A stretch of 64,000 bases of DNA from Rhizobium sp. BT03 (GTDB taxonomy: Bacteria > Pseudomonadota > Alphaproteobacteria > Rhizobiales > Rhizobiaceae): NCBI RefSeq assembly GCF_030053155.1, contig NZ_CP125642.1, positions 124,001 through 188,000 of the forward strand, in the 5' to 3' direction. The notes under the pieces are model-generated. The model saw only the letters and a program-made list of their open reading frames with translations. It searched no databases and was not told where the DNA came from. The position numbers were made by a program, and so were the translations under genes. Shown one piece after another: positions 35,523 through 43,667 of the stretch (positions are counted from its first letter, which is position 1; each line of letters starts with the position of its first letter).

Positions 35523-35590
35523 TCGGATCGGCTGCGGTCGCAGGTTGCTCGCCAGTCATACGTCGACGCGGCTGCCCGTTGCGGGAAATA

Positions 35591-36001
35591 TCAATCAGAT
35601 ACAGTAACGTCGATCCATCGACCGGTTCCTTGGCCACCGTAGATATCGACGTCAATCCATACGCTGCCACGCACGATCATATCGGCGGCCTCTCGCGTCA
35701 TCGTTCCGTTCCGAAGCATCTGCTCCATAGCTTGGCGATTTGCCGGATCGGTAAAGAACGAGTCTGATTGATCGTCAGGATCGCGCACACGGTACTGATG
35801 GAAATTCGCCCTGTCTTGTCGGATGATCTGCCACGGCTGGGTAAGTCTAGCCCCATTCGAGTTGTAAAGATCAGCCTTGCCGATATACGCGCGGTAGCTC
35901 TCAATCAGGCGATTGCTGTGGGTGGCCTGAACCCTCGCTTGAGCGTGTGCCGGTCCCGCGACGATGACCGAGCTGAATAGAATCAATAATAATTTCCGCA
36001 T
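35591..36001 (-). CDS. Secreted hypothetical protein
   Basis: 136 residues, family not recognised. A clear signal peptide (MRKLLLILFSSVIVAGPAHA, cleaved about residue 20) precedes a polar, mixed alpha/beta mature part of about 116 residues without cysteines. It includes FHQYRVRDPDDQSDSFF and ends in a short beta-like segment (GRWIDVTVSD). It probably acts in the periplasm. It is convergent with the L,D-transpeptidase gene, with stops 68 bases apart, and lies in the same bracketed segment. Confidence 0.65.
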   Translation of the reverse strand: MRKLLLILFSSVIVAGPAHAQARVQATHSNRLIESYRAYIGKADLYNSNGARLTQPWQIIRQDRANFHQYRVRDPDDQSDSFFTDPANRQAMEQMLRNGTMTREAADMIVRGSVWIDVDIYGGQGTGRWIDVTVSD

Positions 36002-36281
36002 GTTGCCCTCTCAAAATGAGGGCTCTTATCTGGAGTTGAGCCAATTCGCCAAGCAAAAAACGTCTCATTGGGAACGCCCGTGGATTCGGCCGAGATTGCA
36101 CCGCTCAAGGGGATGTAAGACTGCAATCCAATTTCGCCGGCACAAGGGGCGCAGCCCCTTTATGCGTTTCATGAGGGCGACATTCTCGGCTTCGCATACT
36201 CACGCGTTGTGCTACTAGCTGTGGAAATGTGGGGCTATGTCGTCGACAAGCAACCAGTTGAATGAAAACAGGTAAACAGAA

Positions 36282-36890
36282 ATGCTGATCAAGCAAACCG
36301 ACTATCACCGGATTTATCGAGTTATCAATAGCTTGATCTTGAATGAGAACGGAAATCCCGCGCACGCCTGTATGTACTTCGCTACATTCGGCTCGTTCAT
36401 TCTCGAACAGCACTATAAGGTGAAAGCGACGCCCAAAGGCGGCCTTGCGGCATATAATCTGGATGGGACAATGATCCTGTTTGCCGACCACCGTGAGGAT
36501 GGTTACGTCACAGGAGCCGGTGAGAATTTCCATTGCTGGGTCGAAGCAGACGGTTGGGCCATTGATTTCATGGCCCCTGCGTTCTCAGAGACGGCGGCAG
36601 GTCTCCAGGTCCCGTCAAAGATGTTTCAGCGGCCCTTGTCATCCATGGCGCCCAGCATCAATGATTTGAACCACTCCGGAGACTTCTTCTATTTGTCCGA
36701 ACCTGCCGCGACCGCCGCCCGCTTTCAGGATTGGCACAAACTTGCGATGATCGGTGATCTGGCAACTGTTGCAGCAACGTGGTTTCGAAAGACTCCCAAA
36801 AATATGGCTGCCGCTATCTCCGTGGGCAATCAGTCAGGCAAGACCAGAAGCGTTCCTCTTATCGGCAATCCGCTTGTCGGCAGTTGGTGA
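36282..36890 (+). CDS. DUF2026 family protein
   Basis: 202 residues, cytoplasmic, with no signal or membrane span. The pattern fits the DUF2026 family: an N-terminal helix with HACMYFATFGSFILEQHY, a central beta region with NFHCWVEADGWAIDFMAP, then a C-terminal part with WHKLAMIGDLATVAATWFRK. The Cys (about residue 31) with His (about 86) and Asp (about 96) in FHCWVEADGWAIDFMAP recalls papain/transglutaminase-like arrangements, but no catalytic role is established. Its ATG follows CAGGTAAACAGAA. More A/T-rich than the flanking exporter and GH94 genes, and inside the bracketed segment. Confidence 0.75.
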   Translation: MLIKQTDYHRIYRVINSLILNENGNPAHACMYFATFGSFILEQHYKVKATPKGGLAAYNLDGTMILFADHREDGYVTGAGENFHCWVEADGWAIDFMAPAFSETAAGLQVPSKMFQRPLSSMAPSINDLNHSGDFFYLSEPAATAARFQDWHKLAMIGDLATVAATWFRKTPKNMAAAISVGNQSGKTRSVPLIGNPLVGSW

Positions 36891-36960
36891 GAGCGACGCG
36901 CCACTGGGCTAGCGGAATTGTCTAATGCCTTTCTCGCCGCAAGAGGCACAGGAAGGCACG

Positions 36961-37068
36961 ACCGCGGCCAGCGTTCAGGCGATCAACGAAGCCTGGATGG
37001 TCGTCGCCGTCCTGACCGGCTGCTCGCTCGTCTGCGTGCCTTTCGCCCGGCGGCTGGCGCCGAGGTGA
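36961..37068 (+). pseudogene. Detached 3' end of a DHA2 exporter gene (direct repeat, copy 2)
   Basis: Thirty-five codons plus stop translate as TAASVQAINEAWMVVAVLTG and onwards, the same reading frame as the C-terminus of the exporter encoded at 33266-34807. No start codon or ribosome-binding site precedes it, and the bases just upstream show no similarity to the gene. The high share of synonymous differences suggests this was part of a functional allele before separation, so it may be the original 3' end left behind when the segment between the copies was inserted. Confidence 0.85.
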
Positions 37069-37167
37069 AGTGACCCGTTGCCGGTCTTGCCGCCCGCGGG
37101 TAAGATTTCTCTCAAGCATTTTGCGTCATCCTTCGATTCTCCTCTGACGCCAATCGACGAGATTTCA

Positions 37168-40100
37168 ATGGCCCCGGACACTGCCCGCAGTTTTCAAATG
37201 CCCCGCCGCGACGAGTTTGGCCTCCTTGCGATCAGCAACGGTTCCGGCCTGTCGATATCGGCGCTGCCGAACGGGACGCTGTTTGCCATCGAATATGCCG
37301 ACGACAAGGGAGCGGTGCAGATCAACCAGATCCAGGGCTCGCCGCTCATCGGCGGCATCGGGCGGCTTTATCTGCGCATCGGCGGCGCTCGGCCGGAGGT
37401 CGTCGAAATCGTCGGGCCGCGCGCCAATGGCAGCTTCGGACATGATGCGACGCGCTTTTCGTGGAGCGGAAAAACCGGCGATATCGGCTATAACGTCCGG
37501 CTCGAGCTGCATCCCACCGAAACGGCATGGGTCTGGCGTGTCGCCCTCCGGCACCTGAAGGAGAAAACGCTGCCGGCGGATCTGGTGCTGATCCAGGATG
37601 TCGGCCTCGGCGATCGCGGCTTCCTGATGAACAGCGAAGCCTATGCCTCCCAATATGTCGATCACCATATCGCCGATCATCAGACGTTTGGTCCCGTGGT
37701 GATGAACCGGCAAAATCTCAAACAGGGTGGTGGCCGCAATCCCTGGCTCATGCAGGGCTGCCTCGACGGCGCGGCTGCCTATGCCACGGATGCGATCCAG
37801 CTGGTGCAGGCGAAATACCGCCTCGGCGACCTCTTGGTCGGCCCCTTCGGCACCAGCCTGCCGAGCAAGCGGCGGCAGCAGGAGACGGCATGTCCGGCCA
37901 TCCAGTCGAAATCGCTCTCCATTTCGGCAAGCGGCGCGACTGCGACCTTCTTCGCGCTCTTTGCCGCCGATCATCCCGAGGCGTCGAGCGATGCCGATCT
38001 TCTTCGGCTCGACGGGCTTGCGGCGGCAGAGAGGGTGATCGGCGATCTCGAGGAGACGGTGCCGGTCCGCAGCCTGCTGCAGGACGCGTCTCTGCTGGAG
38101 GTCGAGCCGCTCGACAAAAAGGCGATCGGCCGCCTTTATCCCGAGCGGAGCCTGGAAGAGCGCGCCGGCGGAAAGCTGCTGTCGTTCTTCGTACCGGATG
38201 GCGCGCTGAACCGTCACGTCGTGCTGCGCGACAAGGAGCTGTTGGTGGCGCGCCGCCACGGTGCGATCGTCAGAAGTGGTGAGAATATGCTGCTCGACGA
38301 TTCCACCCTTGCCACGACCTGCTGGATGCAGGGCATCTTCGGCGCGCAGCTGACGATCGGCAATACCTCCTTTCACAAGCTCTTCTCCGTCTCCCGCGAT
38401 CCCTACAATCTGACGCGCACCAGCGGGCTGCGCATCATGGCGGATGTCGGCGCTGGCTGGCAGCTGCTGGCGGTGCCGTCGGCTTTCGAAATGGGGCTCA
38501 GCGACTGCCGCTGGATCTATCAGTGCGCCGGCCGCACGATCATTGTAACGGCGGTCGCCTCCGGCGAGGATGCGGCAATGCAGTGGGCGGTCTCGGTCGA
38601 GGGCAAGCCGTGCCGCTTCCTGGTCTTCGGCCATGTGGTGCTCGGCGAACGTGAATATGACGCGGGCGGCCGGATCGAATTCGATACGGCGCGCAAGCGT
38701 ATCCATTTCCGGCCGGATCAGACCTGGCTCTGGGGGGAGCGTTATCCCGCTGCCGGTTATTGGCTGGTAAGTTCGACGCCCGATGCCATCGAGGAGATCG
38801 GCGGCGACGAACTGCTTTATATCGATGGGATGCCACGCAACGGCGCCTTCGTCGCGCTGCGCTCGCAGCCGACACAGGCGCTCTCATTCGCCGTCGTCGG
38901 CTCGATGACCGATGCTGAAGACGCCGACCGGCTGGCAGAGCGGTATCAGGCCGGCGTCACCGATGAAGCGATGCTGGCGCCGGCTTCCAAATTCTGGCGC
39001 AACACCGTGCGCGGCCTGACGATCGACAGCCCTTCATCGGATCTTGCCGCGCAGGCGACGCTGCTGCCCTGGCTCGCGCACGACGCCATCGTGCATCTGA
39101 GCGTGCCGCACGGCCTCGAGCAATATACCGGTGCGGCCTGGGGCACGCGCGACGCCTGCCAGGGCCCGATCGAGTTCCTGCTTGCCTACGAGCATGACCG
39201 TGAAGCCAAAGAAGTGGTGAAAACCGTCTTCAGCGAGCAATATCTTGAGAAAGGCGACTGGCCGCAATGGTTCATGCTGGAGCCTTATGCCAACATCAGG
39301 GCAGGCGACAGTCATGGCGATATCGTCGTCTGGCCGCTGAAAGCGCTCTGCGACTATATCGAAGCGACGGGCGATCTCGCCGTTCTCGACGAGAAAGTCT
39401 CCTGGCGTGACGAAAAGACCATGCAGAAGGCGGCGGAGACCGACACCATCGCGATCCATGTCGAGAAACTGCTCGATACCGTCCGCGGCCAGTTCATTCC
39501 GGGAACGCATCTGATCCGCTATGGCGAGGGAGACTGGAACGATTCCCTGCAGCCGGCCGATCCGCATCTGCGCGATTGGATGGTCAGCAGCTGGACCGTC
39601 GCCCTACTCTACGAGCAGATCGTCCGTTATTCGGCGATCCTGCGCCGCCTCGGCCGTGGCGATGACGCTAAAGCGTTGAGGAAGACCGCAACCGCGATGC
39701 GCCGGGATTTCAACCGCCATCTCGTGCGGGACGGTATCGTGGCCGGCTACGGTATCTTCGATCCCGCCCATGACGGCGTCGAATTGCTGCTGCACCCGAG
39801 CGATAAGCGCACCGGCCTCTCCTACTCGCTGATCTCGATGACGCAGGCGATGCTCGGCGGGCTGTTCACGCCGGCGCAGAGGCAGGATCATATGACGCTG
39901 ATCGAGGAGCATCTGCTCTTCCCCGACGGCGTGCGGCTGATGGAAAGGCCCGCGACCTATGCCGGCGGACCCGAGACGCTGTTTCGCCGCGCCGAATCCT
40001 CCTCCTTTTTCGGCCGCGAGATCGGGCTGATGTATGTGCATGCGCATCTGCGCTATTGCGAAACCCTCGCTCTGGGCGCTGCAGCGGACGAACTCTGGAA

Positions 40101-40455
40101 GGCAATTGCCGTTGCGAATCCGATCGCCGTTACCGCGGCGCTGCCGCAGGCTTCGCTGCGCCAGCGCAATACTTATTTCAGCAGCAGCGATGCGGCTTTC
40201 CATGACCGCTATCAGGCGGAGGCCGAATGGGAGGGCGTCAAGGCCGGAAAGGTCGCTGTCGATGGCGGCTGGCGCATCTATTCCAGCGGCCCCGGGCTCT
40301 ACACGAGGAGCGTTGTCGAAAATATCCTCGGCTTCAAACGGCGCTTCGGCCGGCGCAGACGCAAACCGCTGCTGCCCGAGGCTCACGCCTCCGTCGAGCT
40401 GCAGACGGATCACGCAGCCTGGCGGCGGCTGATGAAAGCGAAGCCAAAGGCCTAA
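37168..40455 (+). CDS. GH94-family phosphorylase-like protein (possible beta-1,2-oligoglucan phosphorylase)
   Basis: 1095 residues. Glycosyltransferase-36/GH94 features are an N-terminal beta-sandwich (about 30-300), further beta domains, and an (alpha/alpha)6 catalytic domain in the last about 450 residues. The general-acid Asp is in RYGEGDWNDSLQP, the motif shared with cellobiose and other GH94 phosphorylases. There is no signal peptide, membrane span or GT84 domain, so it is not a cyclic glucan synthase. The length is close to characterised 1,2-beta-oligoglucan phosphorylases, which fits rhizobia that make beta-1,2-glucans (inference). ATG 37168 gives MAPDTARSFQMPRRDEFG; an earlier in-frame start lies next to the exporter fragment. 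Confidence 0.8.
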   Translation: MAPDTARSFQMPRRDEFGLLAISNGSGLSISALPNGTLFAIEYADDKGAVQINQIQGSPLIGGIGRLYLRIGGARPEVVEIVGPRANGSFGHDATRFSWSGKTGDIGYNVRLELHPTETAWVWRVALRHLKEKTLPADLVLIQDVGLGDRGFLMNSEAYASQYVDHHIADHQTFGPVVMNRQNLKQGGGRNPWLMQGCLDGAAAYATDAIQLVQAKYRLGDLLVGPFGTSLPSKRRQQETACPAIQSKSLSISASGATATFFALFAADHPEASSDADLLRLDGLAAAERVIGDLEETVPVRSLLQDASLLEVEPLDKKAIGRLYPERSLEERAGGKLLSFFVPDGALNRHVVLRDKELLVARRHGAIVRSGENMLLDDSTLATTCWMQGIFGAQLTIGNTSFHKLFSVSRDPYNLTRTSGLRIMADVGAGWQLLAVPSAFEMGLSDCRWIYQCAGRTIIVTAVASGEDAAMQWAVSVEGKPCRFLVFGHVVLGEREYDAGGRIEFDTARKRIHFRPDQTWLWGERYPAAGYWLVSSTPDAIEEIGGDELLYIDGMPRNGAFVALRSQPTQALSFAVVGSMTDAEDADRLAERYQAGVTDEAMLAPASKFWRNTVRGLTIDSPSSDLAAQATLLPWLAHDAIVHLSVPHGLEQYTGAAWGTRDACQGPIEFLLAYEHDREAKEVVKTVFSEQYLEKGDWPQWFMLEPYANIRAGDSHGDIVVWPLKALCDYIEATGDLAVLDEKVSWRDEKTMQKAAETDTIAIHVEKLLDTVRGQFIPGTHLIRYGEGDWNDSLQPADPHLRDWMVSSWTVALLYEQIVRYSAILRRLGRGDDAKALRKTATAMRRDFNRHLVRDGIVAGYGIFDPAHDGVELLLHPSDKRTGLSYSLISMTQAMLGGLFTPAQRQDHMTLIEEHLLFPDGVRLMERPATYAGGPETLFRRAESSSFFGREIGLMYVHAHLRYCETLALGAAADELWKAIAVANPIAVTAALPQASLRQRNTYFSSSDAAFHDRYQAEAEWEGVKAGKVAVDGGWRIYSSGPGLYTRSVVENILGFKRRFGRRRRKPLLPEAHASVELQTDHAAWRRLMKAKPKA

Positions 40456-40459
40456 CACT

Positions 40460-41203
40460 TCAAGAGGAAGTGCTGGCGTCGCGCAGTTCTTCGAAGCGGG
40501 CGGCACTCTTCGACAGGTGCGTTCGGATGGCGCGACGGGCGGCAGCCTCCTCGCCGTCGCGGATCGCCGTGAATATGGCGTGGTGCTCCCGGCGCATGCG
40601 CGCCGCATGGCGCTTGCGCTCGACCGCCGTCATCTTGTCCAGGCGCGCCCATTGCCGCGGCACCATGATGTCGCCGAACGTATCGAAGAGGCGGCCATAA
40701 TAGGAATTCTGCGTCGCGACCAGGATCGACCGGTGGAAGGCGTAATCCTCCTGCGCGCCATATCCGCCCTCCTCGAGCGCCTTGTCGAGCGCATCGAGCC
40801 GAGCCTGCATGCGGCCGAGATCTTCGGGCGTGCGCCGCAGCGCGGCAAGACCGGCGGCTTCGTATTCGACCCCCATGCGCAGCTCCAGCACGCGCAGAAC
40901 CTCGTCGATCGACTGCAGGTCGTTGGGAATGATCGAGAAGGATCTGGGCGTCGGATCGTTCGAGACGAAAGCCCCGAGGCCCTGCCGCGTGGTGATCAGG
41001 CCCTTGGCGCGGAGCGTGGCGAGCGCTTCGCGAACGATCGTCCGGCTGACGCCGGTCGTCCTCATGATTGCTTGTTCGGTCGGCAGGCGCTGGCCGGGTT
41101 TCAGATCACCGGATTCGATCTGCGCCATCAGCATATCGGCAAGGCCGCTGCGCAGGTTCGGCAGCTGCCGAGTGGTGGTGACCGCGTTGCCTCTTTCCGT
41201 CAT
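40460..41203 (-). CDS. GntR-family regulator, FadR subfamily
   Basis: 247 residues. The winged HTH covers residues about 10-80 (LPTEQAIMRTTGVSRTIVREALATLRAKG is split across it) and the FCD effector domain about 95-235, with metal-ligand-type His in YAFHRSIL and REHHAIF. ATG 41203 (MTERGNAV) is preferred over an in-frame start at 41245. Lying 113 bases downstream of kduD on the same strand, it is most likely the repressor of kduID. A TTGTACGACAA palindrome in front of kduI fits this subfamily's sites. Confidence 0.9.
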   Translation of the reverse strand: MTERGNAVTTTRQLPNLRSGLADMLMAQIESGDLKPGQRLPTEQAIMRTTGVSRTIVREALATLRAKGLITTRQGLGAFVSNDPTPRSFSIIPNDLQSIDEVLRVLELRMGVEYEAAGLAALRRTPEDLGRMQARLDALDKALEEGGYGAQEDYAFHRSILVATQNSYYGRLFDTFGDIMVPRQWARLDKMTAVERKRHAARMRREHHAIFTAIRDGEEAAARRAIRTHLSKSAARFEELRDASTSS

Positions 41204-41316
41204 CTCGTATCGATCCTGCCCCTGATGCGGCCGCGCCAGCCTCATTTCCTTTTGCTAACGCATGCCGGCGGGAAAGGCAAAACGACGTCGGTCACCGCCG
41301 CTCCTGATGATGCGGA

Positions 41317-42081
41317 TCACCGCGCCAGCCAGCCGCCATCGACGGGCAGAACCGTTCCGTGCACGTAGTCGGAGGCCGACGATGCCAGGAAGACGGCGGC
41401 GCCGCCGAGCTCGGCGGGTGTTCCCCAGCGCCCGGCCGGAATGCGGGAAAGAATGGCGGCGTTGCGGTCGGCATCCTCGCGCAGCGCCGTGGTGTTGTTG
41501 GTGACGAAATAACCCGGCGCAATGGCGTTGACGTTGACGCCCTTGCCGGCCCATTCGCAGGCCAGCAGCTTAGTCAGTCCGGCAAGGCCGCTTTTCGAGG
41601 CGGTATAGGAGGGAATGCGGATGCCGCCCTGGAAGGAGAGCAGCGAGGCGATGTTGATGATCTTGCCCCTGCCCTTGTCGACCATGTGGCGGCCGGCCGC
41701 CTGCGACAGGAAGAAGGCCGTCTTCAGGTTGACGTCGATCACCGCGTCCCAGTCTTCCTCGGTGAAATCGAGCGCATCGGCGCGGCGGATGATGCCGGCA
41801 TTGTTGACGAGAATGTCGAGGCCGCCGAAGGTCTGGATGGCCTCGGCGACGATCCCCTTGACCGGTTCGATGGTGCCGAGATCGGCCTTGACGACATGGA
41901 AGCGGCTTCCCGCCTGTTTCACCAGCGCCTCGGTTTCATCCATCGAGGACCGGCCGACGGCGACGATCGAGGCGCCGGCCTCGGCCAGCGCTGCCGCGAT
42001 GGCCTGGCCGATGCCGGTATTGGCGCCGGTGACGACGGCAGTCCTGCCTGTGAGGTCGAAGGGATTGGCCACGGCGCTCAC
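41317..42081 (-). CDS. kduD: 2-dehydro-3-deoxy-D-gluconate 5-dehydrogenase KduD
   Basis: 254-residue SDR that converts 2,5-diketo-3-deoxygluconate to 2-keto-3-deoxygluconate in pectin/uronate breakdown. Motifs are TGANTGIGQAIA (about 16-27), NNAG, NIASLLSFQGG with the catalytic Ser, and Y-x-x-x-K in YTASKSG. C-terminal YVHGTVLPVDGGWLAR is typical of KduD. The identity is strengthened by kduI directly upstream, whose stop overlaps the kduD start by four bases. Confidence 0.92.
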   Translation of the reverse strand: MSAVANPFDLTGRTAVVTGANTGIGQAIAAALAEAGASIVAVGRSSMDETEALVKQAGSRFHVVKADLGTIEPVKGIVAEAIQTFGGLDILVNNAGIIRRADALDFTEEDWDAVIDVNLKTAFFLSQAAGRHMVDKGRGKIINIASLLSFQGGIRIPSYTASKSGLAGLTKLLACEWAGKGVNVNAIAPGYFVTNNTTALREDADRNAAILSRIPAGRWGTPAELGGAAVFLASSASDYVHGTVLPVDGGWLAR

Positions 42082-42914
42082 CTCAGATCCGCAATGGCGA
42101 TGTGATCCATGTCGGTGAAGCTTTTATTGTCGCCGGCCATCGCCCAGATGAAGCTGTAATTCTTGGTGCCGGCGCCGGAATGGATCGACCAGGGCGGCGA
42201 GATGACCGCCTGTTCGTTGGCGACCAGCATATGCCGGGTCTGCTGCGGCTCGCCCATGAAGTGGAAGACGCGCTGCTCGGCTTCGAGATCGAAATAGAGA
42301 TAGGCTTCCATGCGGCGGTCATGCGTATGGGCCGGCATGGTGTTCCAGACGCTGCCGGCTTCGATCATGGTGAAGCCGAGGGTCAGCTGGCAGGACTGGC
42401 AAACCTCAGGATGGATGAACTGGTAGATCGACCGCTTGTTGGCCGTCGCGGCTTCACCCGGCGTCAGGTGGCGGGCCTTTTCGCGGGTGAGCAACACCGT
42501 CGGATGCGTCTGATGCGCCGGCGTCGAGACCAGATAGAACTTGGCCGGATTGGCGGCATCCGCACTTTCGAACCGGAGGTCCTTGGCGCCCTTGCCGACA
42601 TAGAGGCAATCATATTTGGCGAGATCGTAGCTCGTGCCGTCGACGCTGATGCGCCCGGCGCCGCCGATGTTCAGCGCGCCGAGTTCACGCTCGGCAAGGA
42701 AAGTTTCCTGGCCGATCGCCGTCGGCGCCGTCAGCGGCAGCCCGTCGGCGAGCGGCGTCGCGCCGCCGATGACCATGCGGTCGTAATGGGAATAAGTCAG
42801 CCGGATCTCGCCGCCCGCAAAGACGGTTTCCACCAGAAAGTGACGCCGCAGCGTCTCGGTGTCGTAATTGCGCACGGCCTCGGGATGGGAGGCGTGCCTC
42901 ACGTCGATCTGCAT
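42078..42914 (-). CDS. kduI: 5-dehydro-4-deoxy-D-glucuronate isomerase KduI
   Basis: 278 residues, the standard KduI length. The cupin-type zinc site is visible in MPAHTHDRRMEAYLYF (two His and a Glu) with a further His in the C-terminal PPWSIHSGAGTKNYSFIWAM. It isomerises 4-deoxy-L-threo-5-hexosulose uronate, the product of unsaturated oligogalacturonide cleavage. It is first in the kduI-kduD transcription unit. No lyase or unsaturated glucuronyl hydrolase gene is in the window. Confidence 0.95.
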   Translation of the reverse strand: MQIDVRHASHPEAVRNYDTETLRRHFLVETVFAGGEIRLTYSHYDRMVIGGATPLADGLPLTAPTAIGQETFLAERELGALNIGGAGRISVDGTSYDLAKYDCLYVGKGAKDLRFESADAANPAKFYLVSTPAHQTHPTVLLTREKARHLTPGEAATANKRSIYQFIHPEVCQSCQLTLGFTMIEAGSVWNTMPAHTHDRRMEAYLYFDLEAEQRVFHFMGEPQQTRHMLVANEQAVISPPWSIHSGAGTKNYSFIWAMAGDNKSFTDMDHIAIADLR

Positions 42915-43019
42915 GTCAAAATTCCTTCAGTTTCGTTGTCGTCAAGCGTCGTTGCTCGAGCGAAGCCGGATCCGTTCGTCGATCCGTTTCGCTCGGCAGT
43001 GAACCGAATGGTTACATAG

Positions 43020-43030
43020 TTGTACGACAA
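43020..43030. promoter_or_regulatory. Candidate FadR-type GntR operator upstream of kduI
   Basis: TTGTACGACAA is a perfect dyad with a 3-base centre and fits the FadR-subfamily pattern TNGT-N3-ACNA. It lies about 105 bases before the kduI ATG, in the promoter region of the unit that includes the GntR gene, and is most simply read as its autoregulated operator. Confidence 0.55.
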
Positions 43031-43170
43031 ATTCGGAGTCAATATGTTTCTGCAGCTCACGGCCGCAACCGGCGACGATCCCAGGAAACATCAGTAAAAT
43101 CAGGGATAAGCAGGAGAAGTCCAACATCGCCCGGCGATGGATGGCGCGCCGTGGTTTTCGAGGCGATCGA

Positions 43171-43215
43171 CCAAAAACGAAAAAGCCTGCCGCGGGAGGA
43201 GGTGCGGCAGGCTTT
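43171..43215 (-). terminator. Intrinsic terminator formed by the last anti-SD hairpin
   Basis: The 12-pair stem AAAGCCTGCCGC/GCGGCAGGCTTT (43204-43215 with 43182-43193) is followed on the minus strand by TTTTTCGTTTTT. It ends the DUF1127-small RNA transcription unit. Confidence 0.85.
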
Positions 43216-43334
43216 CGAAAAAAACCGAACGACAGCTGGGAGGAGGAGTGCTGCCGTTCCCGCAGACGACCCTGGGAGGAGGATGGGGCGCCTGCATATC
43301 GAAGCGATGCGGGAGGAGGTGCATCGCTTCGATA
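43171..43334 (-). ncRNA. Small RNA with four anti-Shine-Dalgarno hairpins (cuckoo/CcsR-like)
   Basis: Read on the minus strand, four consecutive hairpins each expose CCTCCTCCC in the loop, complementary to a strong SD. Stems are 43297-43310 with 43321-43334 (14 perfect pairs), 43263-43273 with 43284-43294 (imperfect), 43227-43236 with 43250-43259 (one mismatch), and 43182-43193 with 43204-43215 (12 perfect pairs). The last is followed by TTTTTCGTTTTT, an intrinsic terminator. Stem sequences differ but loops are invariant, so the loop is what is conserved. This matches alphaproteobacterial cuckoo RNAs and the CcsR1-4 cluster of Rhodobacter, which follows a DUF1127 gene, as here. Ends are estimated; it may be processed from the DUF1127 transcript. 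Confidence 0.85.
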
Positions 43335-43520
43335 GAAATAATCATACTTATTTCCTGCTCAGTTGGTAGGCATTTCTTTGCAGGGCAGCTATGCGTTATG
43401 CGAAAAGCGGGCGGCTTGATCAGGTGGTCCCGGCCTACCTGAAGCACAAAAGCAAAGCGCCCGCTTCTGGAGAAAGCAGGCGCCGGCCAAACTCTTAGTA
43501 AATGCTTAGTCTACAGGCCG

Positions 43521-43667
43521 TTAGCGGGCGATGGCAGCGCGAGCGACGTTGCGGATGTCGCCGCGGCCGATGCCGAGGTCGTCCAGTTCGCGCGTGGACA
43601 TACGGCCCAGTTCAGCGACCGTCTGACGGTACTTGCGCCAGTTGTTAAAAGAGCGTGCTACGTTCAT
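43521..43667 (-). CDS. DUF1127 mini-protein (CcaF1-like)
   Basis: 48 residues (MNVARSFNNWRKYRQ to RNVARAAIAR), very basic, with the core RQTVAELGRMSTRELDDLGIGRGDI that defines DUF1127. The ATG at 43667 has AAGGGG six to seven bases upstream. In Rhodobacter sphaeroides a DUF1127 protein encoded directly before the CcsR small RNAs binds RNA and affects their maturation. The same order is seen here, so an RNA-related function is likely by analogy. A TATTAT element at 43743-43748 (minus) could be its -10, giving a leader of about 70 bases; no clear -35 is seen. Confidence 0.92.
   Translation of the reverse strand: MNVARSFNNWRKYRQTVAELGRMSTRELDDLGIGRGDIRNVARAAIAR

Noticed and set aside
43137..43442. 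Plus-strand frames with several AGGAGG stretches that could look like a chain of small genes with strong SD sites
   Set aside because: Each AGGAGG is the loop of a hairpin, stems are matched and the minus strand ends in a T-run terminator, so the purine stretches are the complement of anti-SD loops in a minus-strand RNA.
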